Shown: positions 18,023 through 26,961 of the stretch, one piece after another | How the letters are laid out: each line of letters starts with the position of its first letter | Numbering within the stretch: position 1 is the first letter of the stretch | Origin: JASHVB01 sp035508435 | GTDB lineage: Bacteria > Pseudomonadota > Alphaproteobacteria > Acetobacterales > Acetobacteraceae | NCBI GenBank assembly: GCA_035508435.1 | Contig: DATJNA010000142.1 | Coordinates: 31,019-95,018 of the forward strand | Direction of reading: 5' to 3' | DNA length: 64,000 nucleotides | Notes under the pieces: generated by a model | What the model was told of the DNA's origin: nothing | What the model saw: the letters and a program-made list of their open reading frames with translations, nothing else | Databases searched by the model: none | Program-made: the position numbers and the translations under genes

Positions 18023-19483
18023 GTGTCTAACGTGGCTACCGCCGTTGATCTCCGCCTTGATGTCCCGCAGAGCAAGGCGTCATTTCCTATTCTCCGCCAT
18101 GACAGCATATCGCTGTCAAAACGTATGACAATTCTGGTGGCAGCAGATATTATCGGGGTAACCTTGATCGGCTTAATCGTTTTCCGCCTATACGCGAGCC
18201 CGCTCAACTATGATGCAAGTCAACTGTGGGCTGGCCTTGCCAGCTTTCTGATCGGTTGGATAGTGGCTTCGTGGACACAGAACCTTTACGGCAGGAAGAC
18301 ATTGCTTTCCGGGGCTCGAGTGCACGGCCAGCATGGGTTGGTTGCATGCGCGCTGACATTTGGAATTGTTCTGCTGCTTGGGTTCGCTCTAAAGTTCATT
18401 GGTGGTGTCTCTCGCGTCTGGTTGCTCACCTGGGCTATAAGCGCCTTCATATGGCTCGGCGGTCTGCGATCGTTGTGGGCTTACTGTCTTTCTCGGTCGC
18501 TACGCCAGGGAAAATGCGTCGACCGGGCGTTGGTTCTCGTGGGATCCAGAGGGCATGCATCTAACCTGAGCGAGGACATAGAACGTGAAAGCCGCGGTCA
18601 GATAGCGGTAGTCTCCGTGATGGGAATTCCCGGTACCCCAGGTGGAATATCAATTGACCGGCTCGATGAGGCGGTTCGCGCGGGCGTGATTGATCGTGTG
18701 ATCATTGGCAACTTTGAAGGAGCCATAGAGCAGTCAAGGATGCTTCTTAGAAGGCTGATGCGAGTTGCGGTAGATGTGACATTAATTCCGGATCTTACGG
18801 ATTTGCAAACACCGGTGCTGAGTGTCGACCAAATTGGCATGTTGGCTGCCATCGACCTCGCCTCTCGCCCGCTTACCGCGATAAAAGCGGCATTGAAGCG
18901 GGCAGAGGACCTGTTCTTGAGCTGCTTGATCATCCTGCTTACGGCGCCGTTGTTTGTCATCATCGCGCTCGCCATCAAGCTTGACAGTTCTGGCCCGGTA
19001 CTGTTCAGGCAATTGCGGGAGGGCTATCACAACAAAGCATTCAAGGTCTGGAAGTTCCGTACCATGTATCATGAGGCCCGCGACGAGCGGGCTGTGCAGC
19101 AGACCTCGCGGAACGATCACCGCGTGACACGAGTGGGGCGCATTCTGAGACGTCTTAGCCTCGACGAGCTTCCTCAGCTCATCAACGTAGTCCGAGGTGA
19201 AATGTCGATTGTCGGACCACGCCCGCATGCGCTGGGAATGACGTCTGCTGGATTGCCGATGACTCAGGTGTTGGAGGGATACGCGGCCCGGCACCGCCTC
19301 AAGCCTGGGATCACAGGTTGGGCTCAGGTGAATGGCTGTCGTGGAGAGGTTAACTCACACGACAAACTCCGGCGCCGCGTCTCGCTCGACTGCTACTACA
19401 TTGACCATTGGTCGCTATCTCTGGACCTCTGGATCATCGTCCGAACCTTTGCCGTCTTCCTGTTCGACTCGGACGCGTACTAG
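18023..19483 (+). CDS. Polyprenyl-phosphate glycosylphosphotransferase (initiating sugar transferase)
   Basis: This 486-residue membrane enzyme starts polymer repeat-unit assembly by moving a sugar-1-phosphate to undecaprenyl phosphate. The N-terminal part has about four or five hydrophobic helices. A Rossmann-like region follows, including 'ALVLVGSRGHASNL'. The catalytic C-terminal domain runs from 'KRAEDLFLSCLIILLTAPLFVIIALAIKLDS' through 'VWKFRTM', 'LRRLSLDELPQLINVVRGEMS' (catalytic Asp-Glu) and 'VGPRP' to 'KPGITGWAQVNG'. The GTG start at 18023 has an AAAGGGGG site upstream. It is of the WbaP/GumD/ExoY type, and the exact sugar is unknown. Confidence 0.92.
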   Translation: MSNVATAVDLRLDVPQSKASFPILRHDSISLSKRMTILVAADIIGVTLIGLIVFRLYASPLNYDASQLWAGLASFLIGWIVASWTQNLYGRKTLLSGARVHGQHGLVACALTFGIVLLLGFALKFIGGVSRVWLLTWAISAFIWLGGLRSLWAYCLSRSLRQGKCVDRALVLVGSRGHASNLSEDIERESRGQIAVVSVMGIPGTPGGISIDRLDEAVRAGVIDRVIIGNFEGAIEQSRMLLRRLMRVAVDVTLIPDLTDLQTPVLSVDQIGMLAAIDLASRPLTAIKAALKRAEDLFLSCLIILLTAPLFVIIALAIKLDSSGPVLFRQLREGYHNKAFKVWKFRTMYHEARDERAVQQTSRNDHRVTRVGRILRRLSLDELPQLINVVRGEMSIVGPRPHALGMTSAGLPMTQVLEGYAARHRLKPGITGWAQVNGCRGEVNSHDKLRRRVSLDCYYIDHWSLSLDLWIIVRTFAVFLFDSDAY

Positions 19484-19577
19484 GTTGTGTGGACGGAATC
19501 CCAGCCATGCATAATTGAGGGAATTCCCCAACCGGTATTTCATCGAACCATTGCGTAACCGGTAAGGGGAGCCGGTC

Positions 19578-19955
19578 ATGCTGACGCGGATGACGGAGGA
19601 GGATTGCACGCTGACGGTGTCCGAGTCAGCGCGATCCAAGTGGGGCGAGCCTGGGTGAGACGATCGCGAGTTGCTGGAGGCAATGCAGTATTTCGCCGTG
19701 CATAATATCACCTGGCGCGCACTGCCGGTGGAATTTGGCAAGTGGAACAGAGTGTGGAGGCGTTTCTCGCGGCTCAGCCTGGCGGGAATGGGCGAGGTGT
19801 TCTTCCAGTTGCTGGCCGAACAAATCCAGACAGCGCATCGGGCACAGTTCTTCGATGGCACGTTCGTGCGCGCCCACGCCTCGGCGGCCGGCACAAACGG
19901 GGCAGCAAAATCAGGCTCTCGGCCGCTCACGTCGATACAACGATACTTCAAATGA
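19578..19955 (+). pseudogene. IS5-family transposase remnant
   Basis: The frame from ATG 19578 encodes the N-terminus of an IS5-family transposase ('MLTRMTEEDC', then 'DDRELLEAMQYFAVHNITWRALP' and 'GKWNRVWRRFSRLSLAGMGEVFF'). An in-frame TGA follows 'KWGEPG' at 19656-19658. The reading then continues in the same frame to 'FFDGTFVRAHASAAGTNGA', where it shifts (the normal 'GQ.QALGRSR' is in another frame). It ends near 19955, well before the second and third catalytic acidic residues. The element is dead and splits the sugar transferase from the export genes. Confidence 0.85.
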
Positions 19956-20113
19956 CATCGCCCTCTGCGGGGGACAATGTTCTCAACCCCTGTCATGACA
20001 CGAAGCCACGAGCCAGGAAGGTCCAATCGTGAATCGGATCGCGATGAACGAGTAATACCGATGGCATGGCATGCCAACAGGCGGTACCGGCTGACCAGTC
20101 CGAGGACCGGTCT

Positions 20114-21325
20114 ATGTGGATCATGCGGCTGCGCCCGCACCTAGAGAATTGGATCCGATCATTGCATCCCTTACAACGCATCCGAACGACTATCTTCGCA
20201 TGCTGTGTCGCCACGACCGGTCTGGCTGGCTGCACTAGCGTTCCTACGGCTGGCCCTACGGTCTCCCAAGTCATGGACCAGGCTGCGAGCCAGCGGCAGA
20301 AGTTTGACTTGGTCGAGATCGACAGCAGAGTTGTTTCCGCCTTGGCGTCGCAGTCGACGCCACGTCTGCGCGAGCTACTCGAAGCCTATGGCAAACCTCC
20401 CAGCCCAACTGTCGGAATCGGTGATACGGTAGCGGTTTCGATCTGGCAGGCAGGCAGTGGCCAGGCATTTCCGGGGCAGTCGGGGCCCGGTCAGGCTGGC
20501 GGGAGCGTTAACATCCCGGATCAGGTGGTTGGTGCGGACGGAGGGATCAGCATCCCGTTTGCCGGGCGGGTTCCCGCGGCAGGTCGCACGCCAGTCGAGA
20601 TCCAGCAGACAATCGAGCAGCGCCTAAAAGAACAGATTATCCAACCCCAGGTGATCGCCACTGTCACGAAGGCAGTATCGAATTCTGTCACTGTCCTCGG
20701 CGAGGAGGCGACTGCGGCGCGGGTGCCCCTTTCCGCGTCGGGCGATCGCTTGTTGGACGTGATTGCCGCAGCGGGCGGCAGCAAGGCACCATTCTATGAC
20801 ACCTCAGTCCGGCTCACCCGCTATGGTCAGACAACGACAATTCCAGTAGCAGCCCTGGTGTCGGATCCCCAGGAGGACATTTATGTCTGGCCCGGCGACA
20901 TCATCACGCTGATGCAGACACCAGAACAGTTCTCCGTATTCGGTGCGACCACCAATAATACGCAGGTGCCATTCGGCGCTGAACGGATAGATTTGGCGCA
21001 GGCCATTGCCAAAGCCGGCGGGCTTCAGGATCAGCGCGCCGACCCGGCAGGAGTTTTTTTACTGCGATTTGAGCCTCCGGCAGTCATCAAGGCGCTTGGC
21101 GTGCCTGAGTTGACGAACAGGCCGGGAGGGCAGTCACCGGTGTTATATCATCTCAATCTGCGACAGATCGATGGCTATTTTCTGGCCGAGCGATTCCCAA
21201 TGGAGAACCACGATTTGATATACGTTGCCAATGCGGCGATGACGGATTTGCAGAAGTTCTTCACGCTGGTCGGTACGATCACGGGACCGGTGATCGCAGG
21301 GACTGTGGTAACAACGGGTCACTGA
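20114..21325 (+). CDS. Polysaccharide export lipoprotein (OPX / Wza-like)
   Basis: A 403-residue outer-membrane polysaccharide export protein. The signal peptide ends in a lipobox 'TTGLAGC' with Cys at about residue 40 from the chosen ATG (20114); an ATG at 20123 is equally possible. The poly-export domain follows ('VGIGDTVAVSIWQAG', then 'VGADGGISIPFAGRVPAAGRTPVEIQQTIEQRL'), and then SLBB-like domains ('VTVLGEEATAARVPLS' and 'FSVFGATTNNTQVPFGAERIDLAQAIAKAGG'). A C-terminal hydrophobic stretch 'LVGTITGPVIAGTVV' may form the outer-membrane helix barrel. It would work with the Wzz/BY-kinase encoded downstream in a Wzx/Wzy-type pathway. Confidence 0.92.
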   Translation: MWIMRLRPHLENWIRSLHPLQRIRTTIFACCVATTGLAGCTSVPTAGPTVSQVMDQAASQRQKFDLVEIDSRVVSALASQSTPRLRELLEAYGKPPSPTVGIGDTVAVSIWQAGSGQAFPGQSGPGQAGGSVNIPDQVVGADGGISIPFAGRVPAAGRTPVEIQQTIEQRLKEQIIQPQVIATVTKAVSNSVTVLGEEATAARVPLSASGDRLLDVIAAAGGSKAPFYDTSVRLTRYGQTTTIPVAALVSDPQEDIYVWPGDIITLMQTPEQFSVFGATTNNTQVPFGAERIDLAQAIAKAGGLQDQRADPAGVFLLRFEPPAVIKALGVPELTNRPGGQSPVLYHLNLRQIDGYFLAERFPMENHDLIYVANAAMTDLQKFFTLVGTITGPVIAGTVVTTGH

Positions 21326-21357
21326 GGCCTCTCAGTTGGACGTCGAAGCGACTATCC

Positions 21358-23658
21358 GTGACGGATGTGGTCCAGAGGTCCCAGTGGCCGAACGCTCGAT
21401 GGCAAGGAGTCGGTAAGCTGTTGCAAGACGAAATTCTCGCAGCTCCAAGCGAGTACATGGAAGATACGGGCGGCGCGAATGGGCCGTCGATAGACTTCCT
21501 TGTCATCCTTGTAGCCGTGCTGCGGCGCTGGAAGCTCATCGCCACTATAACGCTGTTCGCGATGGTTGCGATGTTCGGCGTATTGAAACTCATCCCGTCG
21601 CGTTACCTCTCGACGGTTGAGATACTTGTCTACGACCCACAACAACAGATCAACGCGGAGGTCCAGAAGCCGATCTTTCCCTTCGTCGATGCCGTCGGAA
21701 ACGATGCGATGACCACCGAAATCGAGATTCTCAAATCGAAATCGGTGGCATTACGCGTCGCAAGTGAGCTCAATCTCGACAAAGACCCCGAATTCCAACC
21801 CCGCAGTCTGCCTGAGAGATTGGCGGAACGGCTTGGTCTTCCCGGTCTGGCCCGGGCTCTCGCGAGCCAACGCTCAATCGTCGGCAGCGCCGCGGATGAA
21901 AAGGCCGAAAGGCTCGACCAGGCAGCAGATGGTTTGCTCAAGAGCATAAATGTCTGGCAAGACGCGTACATCCTATATGTAACCGCCACATCGCATAGCG
22001 CAATCATGGCACAGCACCTGGCGTCGACCATCGCCAAGGACTACTTGAGCAGCCAGCGGGAAGCGCGGCAAGAGGCATTGCAGCGCGTGGCTAGCTGGCT
22101 AAAGGGCCGCGTTGACAATCTCCAATCGCGTATGTTGGAGACCGAGGCATCCATCGCGAAGTTGAAGTCTGAAAACGATATCCGCGACCCGGAATTCAAC
22201 AACCAAAGAGAGCAGCAGATTGGCGCCCTCAACACTCAGCTTTTGAATGCGCGCACCGAGGTCGAAGAGAAACACGCGCGCCTTGAGCAAGCGCGCCACG
22301 TGATCGACACCAATGGCGATATCCAGAGTATCCCGGAATTGACCGCTTCTGCCACGCTGACAGAGTTGCGTGAAGGGCAGGCGGAACTGACTGCGCGCGC
22401 GACCGATCTGCAAAACAGACTCGGCCCACGTCACCTCCAGGTCATCGCGATCCGAGACCAGTTGGCCAGCATTAGCCAGCAGATAAGTGCCGAGACGCAG
22501 CACATCCTTGGCAATATGCAGAATTCGTACGATATCGCCGTGCGGCAGGAGCAATCGCTCGCGAGGAACTTGCAGAGCCTCACCGCGCACGTCAACTCGG
22601 AAGCATACATCAAATTGCAGCAGCTCGAACGCGTAGCCGACGCAGACCGCAAGCTTTACGATAGCTATCTCTCTCAGTACAACGACATCTCCGAGCGACG
22701 TACATTGCAGGACGCAAGTGAGCGGATCATTTCACCGGCTACGCTCCCGAGGGCGCCCAGTTCGCCGCGCCATGTCTTGTTCTATGCGTTGGGAGCGGCG
22801 GGGGGTCTCGGTGGGGGCTTTCTCTTAGCCTTTCTGCTGGAGTACTTCCGGCCTGGCGTCAGGACCGGCGCAGAGATCGAGGAATCCTACGGCCGACCGG
22901 TCGTGGGGATGATTCCTTTGGTGCGGGATGGCAAGGCTCGCGGTACGTCTGATGACAAGCTCTTGCGCACAATCGTCGATGAGCCTCGATCGCAGCTTGG
23001 CGAGTCCGTGCGTGCGATGCGGATCGGCCTCGAGCTTGCGAACACTGATGCAAAAGTCATCTTAATCACCTCAGCGCTGCCATCTGAAGGCAAATCAACT
23101 GCCGCGATGTTGCTCGCCGCTTCTAGTGCGCGTTCAGGTAAAAAGACCGTCTTGCTTGACTGTGATCTGCATCAACAGGCGACGTCGGAGACGCTTAACA
23201 ACGCGCACCGGCCGGGCTTGTCCGAACTGCTCCGCGGCACGGTCGAACTCGCCGATGTACTTACTAAAGACACGGTAACTACGACCTATGTCATTGGCGC
23301 CGGGTCGATGGTGCCGAATGCAGCAGATTTGTTGATGTCTCAGCGGATGCGGGATCTTGTTTCCACGCTTCGAAAGGAGTTCGATTATATCGTAATGGAT
23401 GCAGCGCCTTTGCTGCCGGTCGTTGATGCGCTTGTACTCTCGGCGATTGCGGACAAGATCTTGATGATCGTTGAGTGGAGTCAGACTCCTCGTGCCAGCA
23501 TTTCCGAAGCCTTCAAGATCTTGCGACCCGAGGCGCGCCGTGTTGCTGGTGTCGTGCTCAACAAGGTCGACCTCGACCAATTACCCCAGTATGGTTATGG
23601 CCGTGCCTATCGTTACGGCTATGGCTACGGTGACAGAAAGTCCGGCAATAACCGATGA
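21358..23658 (+). CDS. Wzz / tyrosine-protein kinase (Wzc-like) chain-length regulator
   Basis: A 766-residue inner-membrane co-polymerase with a BY-kinase domain. A Wzz domain has a first membrane helix around residues 57-77, a long coiled-coil periplasmic part and a second helix around 475-496. The kinase has Walker A 'SALPSEGKST' around 570-579, Walker A' 'TVLLDCDL' around 597-604 and Walker B 'YIVMDAAPLL' around 678. A C-terminal tyrosine cluster 'YGYGRAYRYGYGYGD' is the autophosphorylation tail. The GTG at 21358 has no good ribosome-binding site, and an ATG at 21457 is possible. It controls polymer length and export with the upstream lipoprotein. Confidence 0.92.
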   Translation: MTDVVQRSQWPNARWQGVGKLLQDEILAAPSEYMEDTGGANGPSIDFLVILVAVLRRWKLIATITLFAMVAMFGVLKLIPSRYLSTVEILVYDPQQQINAEVQKPIFPFVDAVGNDAMTTEIEILKSKSVALRVASELNLDKDPEFQPRSLPERLAERLGLPGLARALASQRSIVGSAADEKAERLDQAADGLLKSINVWQDAYILYVTATSHSAIMAQHLASTIAKDYLSSQREARQEALQRVASWLKGRVDNLQSRMLETEASIAKLKSENDIRDPEFNNQREQQIGALNTQLLNARTEVEEKHARLEQARHVIDTNGDIQSIPELTASATLTELREGQAELTARATDLQNRLGPRHLQVIAIRDQLASISQQISAETQHILGNMQNSYDIAVRQEQSLARNLQSLTAHVNSEAYIKLQQLERVADADRKLYDSYLSQYNDISERRTLQDASERIISPATLPRAPSSPRHVLFYALGAAGGLGGGFLLAFLLEYFRPGVRTGAEIEESYGRPVVGMIPLVRDGKARGTSDDKLLRTIVDEPRSQLGESVRAMRIGLELANTDAKVILITSALPSEGKSTAAMLLAASSARSGKKTVLLDCDLHQQATSETLNNAHRPGLSELLRGTVELADVLTKDTVTTTYVIGAGSMVPNAADLLMSQRMRDLVSTLRKEFDYIVMDAAPLLPVVDALVLSAIADKILMIVEWSQTPRASISEAFKILRPEARRVAGVVLNKVDLDQLPQYGYGRAYRYGYGYGDRKSGNNR

Positions 23659-23961
23659 GGTTTCACGCTGGTTGTATCATGCACTTCGGTCCGCCACCGT
23701 GATGCTCGGGCTGCTATGGCCGACCCGATGAGCAATGCTCTTAGATGGGTTCATCCTCCTCCCCGGCTGCCCGCAGGCAACCGCGCCCTAACCCTGGCCG
23801 ACGATGCGACGCGCTAGAACAATCAGAATAGTGTCGGACGACGCGTTCAGCGTGCCGGGGATGAACAAAACTGCCAATTCTCTCTTGCAAATTGTATCGA
23901 GCTGGGTTCAGGGTGCGACCCGGGGCGGCCGGCGGGACGTTTATCAAGGGGACCCTCCTGG
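23659..23961. other. Gap before the glycosyltransferase gene
   Basis: No gene recognised in about 300 bp. It ends with AAGGGGACCC, the ribosome-binding region for the next gene. Confidence 0.3.
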
Positions 23962-25140
23962 ATGAGAATTCGTCAAACTGAAAATAGCGACGCATGTCCG
24001 GACTCAATGGGTTCCCCCCGGATATGCATGCCGACCTGGAGGAATTTCAGAAATAATGCCTACCGCTGTGGTCTATACGAGGCGCAAGACGTGCTGGTGG
24101 AGATTGACGACGTCGACGTGATACCTATTGAACCCACCTGGGCAGCATGGCTGAATGAATACTGGCTGAGGACACCGCTCTATCATGACGTCTTTGGCAA
24201 ACTGATTTTTGCCAACCCAGGGTTGAAGAAGGTGCGGCTCAATAAGAACTACGACTTATTCATTGCGGTTTGTGCTACATTTTGGGATCTCCCGTACATC
24301 AACGCTATCGAACGGTGGAAAGACCATTGCAAAGTTAGCGTATGCTGGCTTGACGAGCTGTGGGTGTCCGATATAGCCGACTACAAATATTGGCTTCCTG
24401 CCCTGAGACAGTTTGACTACGTCTTTGTGGGCTATAAGGGCACTGTCTCTGCTTTGTCACATGCTGCCAATCGCACTTGCTATTGGCTACCTGGTGGCGT
24501 TGACGCACTTCGATTCAGACCCTCTTCTGATCGGTCAGGACGCGTTGTTGACGTCTACAGTATCGGGCGCAGGTACGAGGGTATCCACCACCAGCTTCTG
24601 TCAGCGTCGGAGCGAGGTGACATATTTTACCTATATGACAGCCACGCCGGTGGCGGCATGACAGAAGTACAGGACTATCGGCAGCATCGAGAGCTGTTTG
24701 CAAACATAGCCAAGCGAAGCCGGCATTTTGTCGTGGCCGCGGCAAAAATGAATCAACCCGACTACAGACAGGACCAGATCGAGGTTGGCTATCGCTATTA
24801 TGAGGGGGCCGCCGCAGGTGCAGTGCTGATCGGGGATGCGCCTGACTGTGATGCGTACCGGGAGTTGCTCGGGTGGCCGGAGGCTGTGATTCAAATCCGG
24901 TCCGATGGGTCCGACACGATGGCCGTTCTTCAGGAACTCGGTTCCGATCAGGAACGCTTAGCCGCAATCAGCAGGCGAAACACGCAGCAAGCGCTGCTGC
25001 GTCACGACTGGGCTCACCGGTGGCAGGAAATGTTTCGAATCGTCGGCAGCGATCCGCCGCGCAAACCAGCCCGCGGGCAGCGCCTGAGACGGCTGGCAGA
25101 AGTATTTGCCGGCACTGATGGGCGGGTGAATGTCCCATAG
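23962..25140 (+). CDS. Glycosyltransferase (CgeB-like, GT-B fold)
   Basis: A 392-residue glycosyltransferase-like protein. The recognisable part is the C-terminal half: 'VVDVYSIGRRYEGIHHQLL' opens the nucleotide-binding domain, and 'QIEVGYRYYEGAAAGAVLIGDAPDCDAYRELLGWPEAVIQI' has the E-G-x-A-x-G-x-V/L pattern of the Glyco_trans_1_2 family, followed by the typical helix 'ERLAAISRRNTQQALLRHDWAHRWQEMF'. The ATG at 23962 follows an AAGGGG site. No signal peptide or membrane helix is seen, so it acts on the cytoplasmic face, adding one sugar to the lipid-linked repeat unit. Confidence 0.8.
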   Translation: MRIRQTENSDACPDSMGSPRICMPTWRNFRNNAYRCGLYEAQDVLVEIDDVDVIPIEPTWAAWLNEYWLRTPLYHDVFGKLIFANPGLKKVRLNKNYDLFIAVCATFWDLPYINAIERWKDHCKVSVCWLDELWVSDIADYKYWLPALRQFDYVFVGYKGTVSALSHAANRTCYWLPGGVDALRFRPSSDRSGRVVDVYSIGRRYEGIHHQLLSASERGDIFYLYDSHAGGGMTEVQDYRQHRELFANIAKRSRHFVVAAAKMNQPDYRQDQIEVGYRYYEGAAAGAVLIGDAPDCDAYRELLGWPEAVIQIRSDGSDTMAVLQELGSDQERLAAISRRNTQQALLRHDWAHRWQEMFRIVGSDPPRKPARGQRLRRLAEVFAGTDGRVNVP

Positions 25141-25485
25141 TTCGAAATGCTGGAAGTCGCCAGAAAGGCCCGTAGGCTCTCGGAATTAAGGCTCGTCCTT
25201 TGGCGACGGTCGTTAACGTTGCAACTTACGCCGTCGACCTACGATGCCGCTGTGCAGCCGAAAGGAAGGGTGGGGGCAATCCATTGGTCGGCACTTTCGA
25301 CCTGATCAAGTCGGTAGCCTGCTCTCCGGTTCCTTCCTTCCAGGGTCAACTGCTTTGGACTTTGTGGAAGCGGCATCTCGCCACGGCCCTGACTCCTGCG
25401 AGATGTTGGCGTCCGCGCTTGGTTCGTGCAGCCGAAGCACAATGCTTGGACACCACTGCCTCTCTCCCTTTGAGCTCTCACAGAG
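25141..25485. other. Gap before the acyl/oxidoreductase block
   Basis: About 345 bp with no recognised gene or clear promoter. It marks the boundary between the chain-export genes and the MaoC-SDR, PQQ, ACP and MBOAT block. Confidence 0.3.
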
Positions 25486-26931
25486 ATGCTAGCCACCCGT
25501 ACCTTCACAATAGCTGACCAGCTCCGGTTTGCTGCCATTTCCGGCGATCGCAATCCGATGCACCTCGACGCTGTTCTGGCACGCCGTACTCAGGCCGCCA
25601 TGCCGGTGGTGCATGGCATCCATCTTTTGCTCTGGACGTTAGATGAGTTGGCGCGGGCCGGCTTTGGACAGCCGCCGATACGGCGCCTGACGGCACGCTT
25701 CAACCGTTTCGTCGCCGTCGATGAGACGGTGACCCTGGCGCTGGCCAAGCGGAACGAGATTAACTCGCAGTTCGACCTGGTGCTGGATCTGGTCGCAGCC
25801 GGACTAACTATAGCAAAGATCACGGTGGACTTCGGCGCACCTGTCCGTACGGTCCAGACCGCTGTTTCGAGCAATGCGGTCTCCATTCCCACAGAACCTC
25901 ACAATTTGACAGTGGAGCAAATGACAGGGCTATCAGGAAGGCTGCCCTTCGCGAGCGAACCTGAGGCGGTCGCAGCGATGTTCCCGGCGGCGTCCGGCTG
26001 GCTCGGATCGTGCCGCGTCGCTGCACTCGCGGCCAGCTCCTTGCTGGTTGGCATGGTGTGCCCGGGGCTGCATTCCATCTACCGCAGCCTGACCGTGGAA
26101 ACCTGCGGCGAGCTCGATTTGAACGATGGACTCGACTTCCGGGTAATGCCTGCTGATCCGCGTTTCCGCGTGGTGCGGTTGGCCATTGTGGGTGGTGGTC
26201 TCGCCGGCACGCTTGAGACTCTATCGCGCGTGCCGCCCGTGCCGCAGGCATCGTCGCACGAACTGGCAGAGTTGGTCGGGCCGCGCGAGTTCAGCGGTAG
26301 CACGGCACTGGTCGTCGGCGGCTCACGTGGGCTGGGCGAGGTGACTGCGAAGCTGCTTGCAGCGGGCGGAGCCAAGGTTGTGATTACCTACCGCGTCGGC
26401 AGCGCCGAGGCCGAAGCGGTCGCTCGCGAGATCTGCGCTGCAGGAGGGACATGCACAACGCTCGCGTACGATGCTGGCAAATCGGCCGAGTCGCAACTGT
26501 CGACGCTCGAGGAAGCGCCGACGCACGCATACTACTTTGCAACTCCAAATATCTTCCGCGAACAGTCGACGATGTTCGCGCGCACAAGGCTGGACGTGTT
26601 CCTTGACACTTACGTGGACGGATTTCTGCGCCTGGCGCAGGCGCTGCGCGGGCGCCGCAACAATGTGTCGCTGTTCTATCCATCGTCGGTGTTTGTGGCG
26701 CAGCGGCCTCGCGGCATGACCGAGTACGCCATGGCCAAAGCCGCCGGCGAAACCCTTTGCAGTGAAATGAATCTGGCATGGGCTCCCTTACACGTCACCG
26801 TTGAGCGCCTGCCGCGCCTGCTCACGGACCAGACCGCGTCGATCATTGGGGCCCGGCTTGATACACCGGCAGCATGCCTGCTGCCCGCGGTGCGGACGGT
26901 GCAGTCCTGGCCGTCGCAAGCCACCGCATGA
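25486..26931 (+). CDS. MaoC-like dehydratase / short-chain dehydrogenase fusion
   Basis: A 481-residue two-domain protein. Residues about 1-110 look like a MaoC/hot-dog hydratase ('RTFTIADQLRFAAISGDRNPMHLDAVLARRT', with the D-x2-P-M-H catalytic pattern, and 'PVVHGIHLLLWTLD'). The C-terminal half is an SDR: 'STALVVGGSRGLGEVTAKLLAAGGAKVVITYR' holds the GxxxGxG loop around 277-285, 'LFYPSSVF' the Ser and 'YAMAK' the Tyr-Lys pair around 414-418. Both activities belong to 3-hydroxyacyl-thioester chemistry, so the protein may reduce and dehydrate an acyl group. The acyl carrier protein at 30338 and the MBOAT at 30625 are natural partners. The middle 130 residues match nothing I know. Confidence 0.75.
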   Translation: MLATRTFTIADQLRFAAISGDRNPMHLDAVLARRTQAAMPVVHGIHLLLWTLDELARAGFGQPPIRRLTARFNRFVAVDETVTLALAKRNEINSQFDLVLDLVAAGLTIAKITVDFGAPVRTVQTAVSSNAVSIPTEPHNLTVEQMTGLSGRLPFASEPEAVAAMFPAASGWLGSCRVAALAASSLLVGMVCPGLHSIYRSLTVETCGELDLNDGLDFRVMPADPRFRVVRLAIVGGGLAGTLETLSRVPPVPQASSHELAELVGPREFSGSTALVVGGSRGLGEVTAKLLAAGGAKVVITYRVGSAEAEAVAREICAAGGTCTTLAYDAGKSAESQLSTLEEAPTHAYYFATPNIFREQSTMFARTRLDVFLDTYVDGFLRLAQALRGRRNNVSLFYPSSVFVAQRPRGMTEYAMAKAAGETLCSEMNLAWAPLHVTVERLPRLLTDQTASIIGARLDTPAACLLPAVRTVQSWPSQATA

Positions 26932-26961
26932 ATTCACGATCGCATTGAGCAAAGGAATTAT

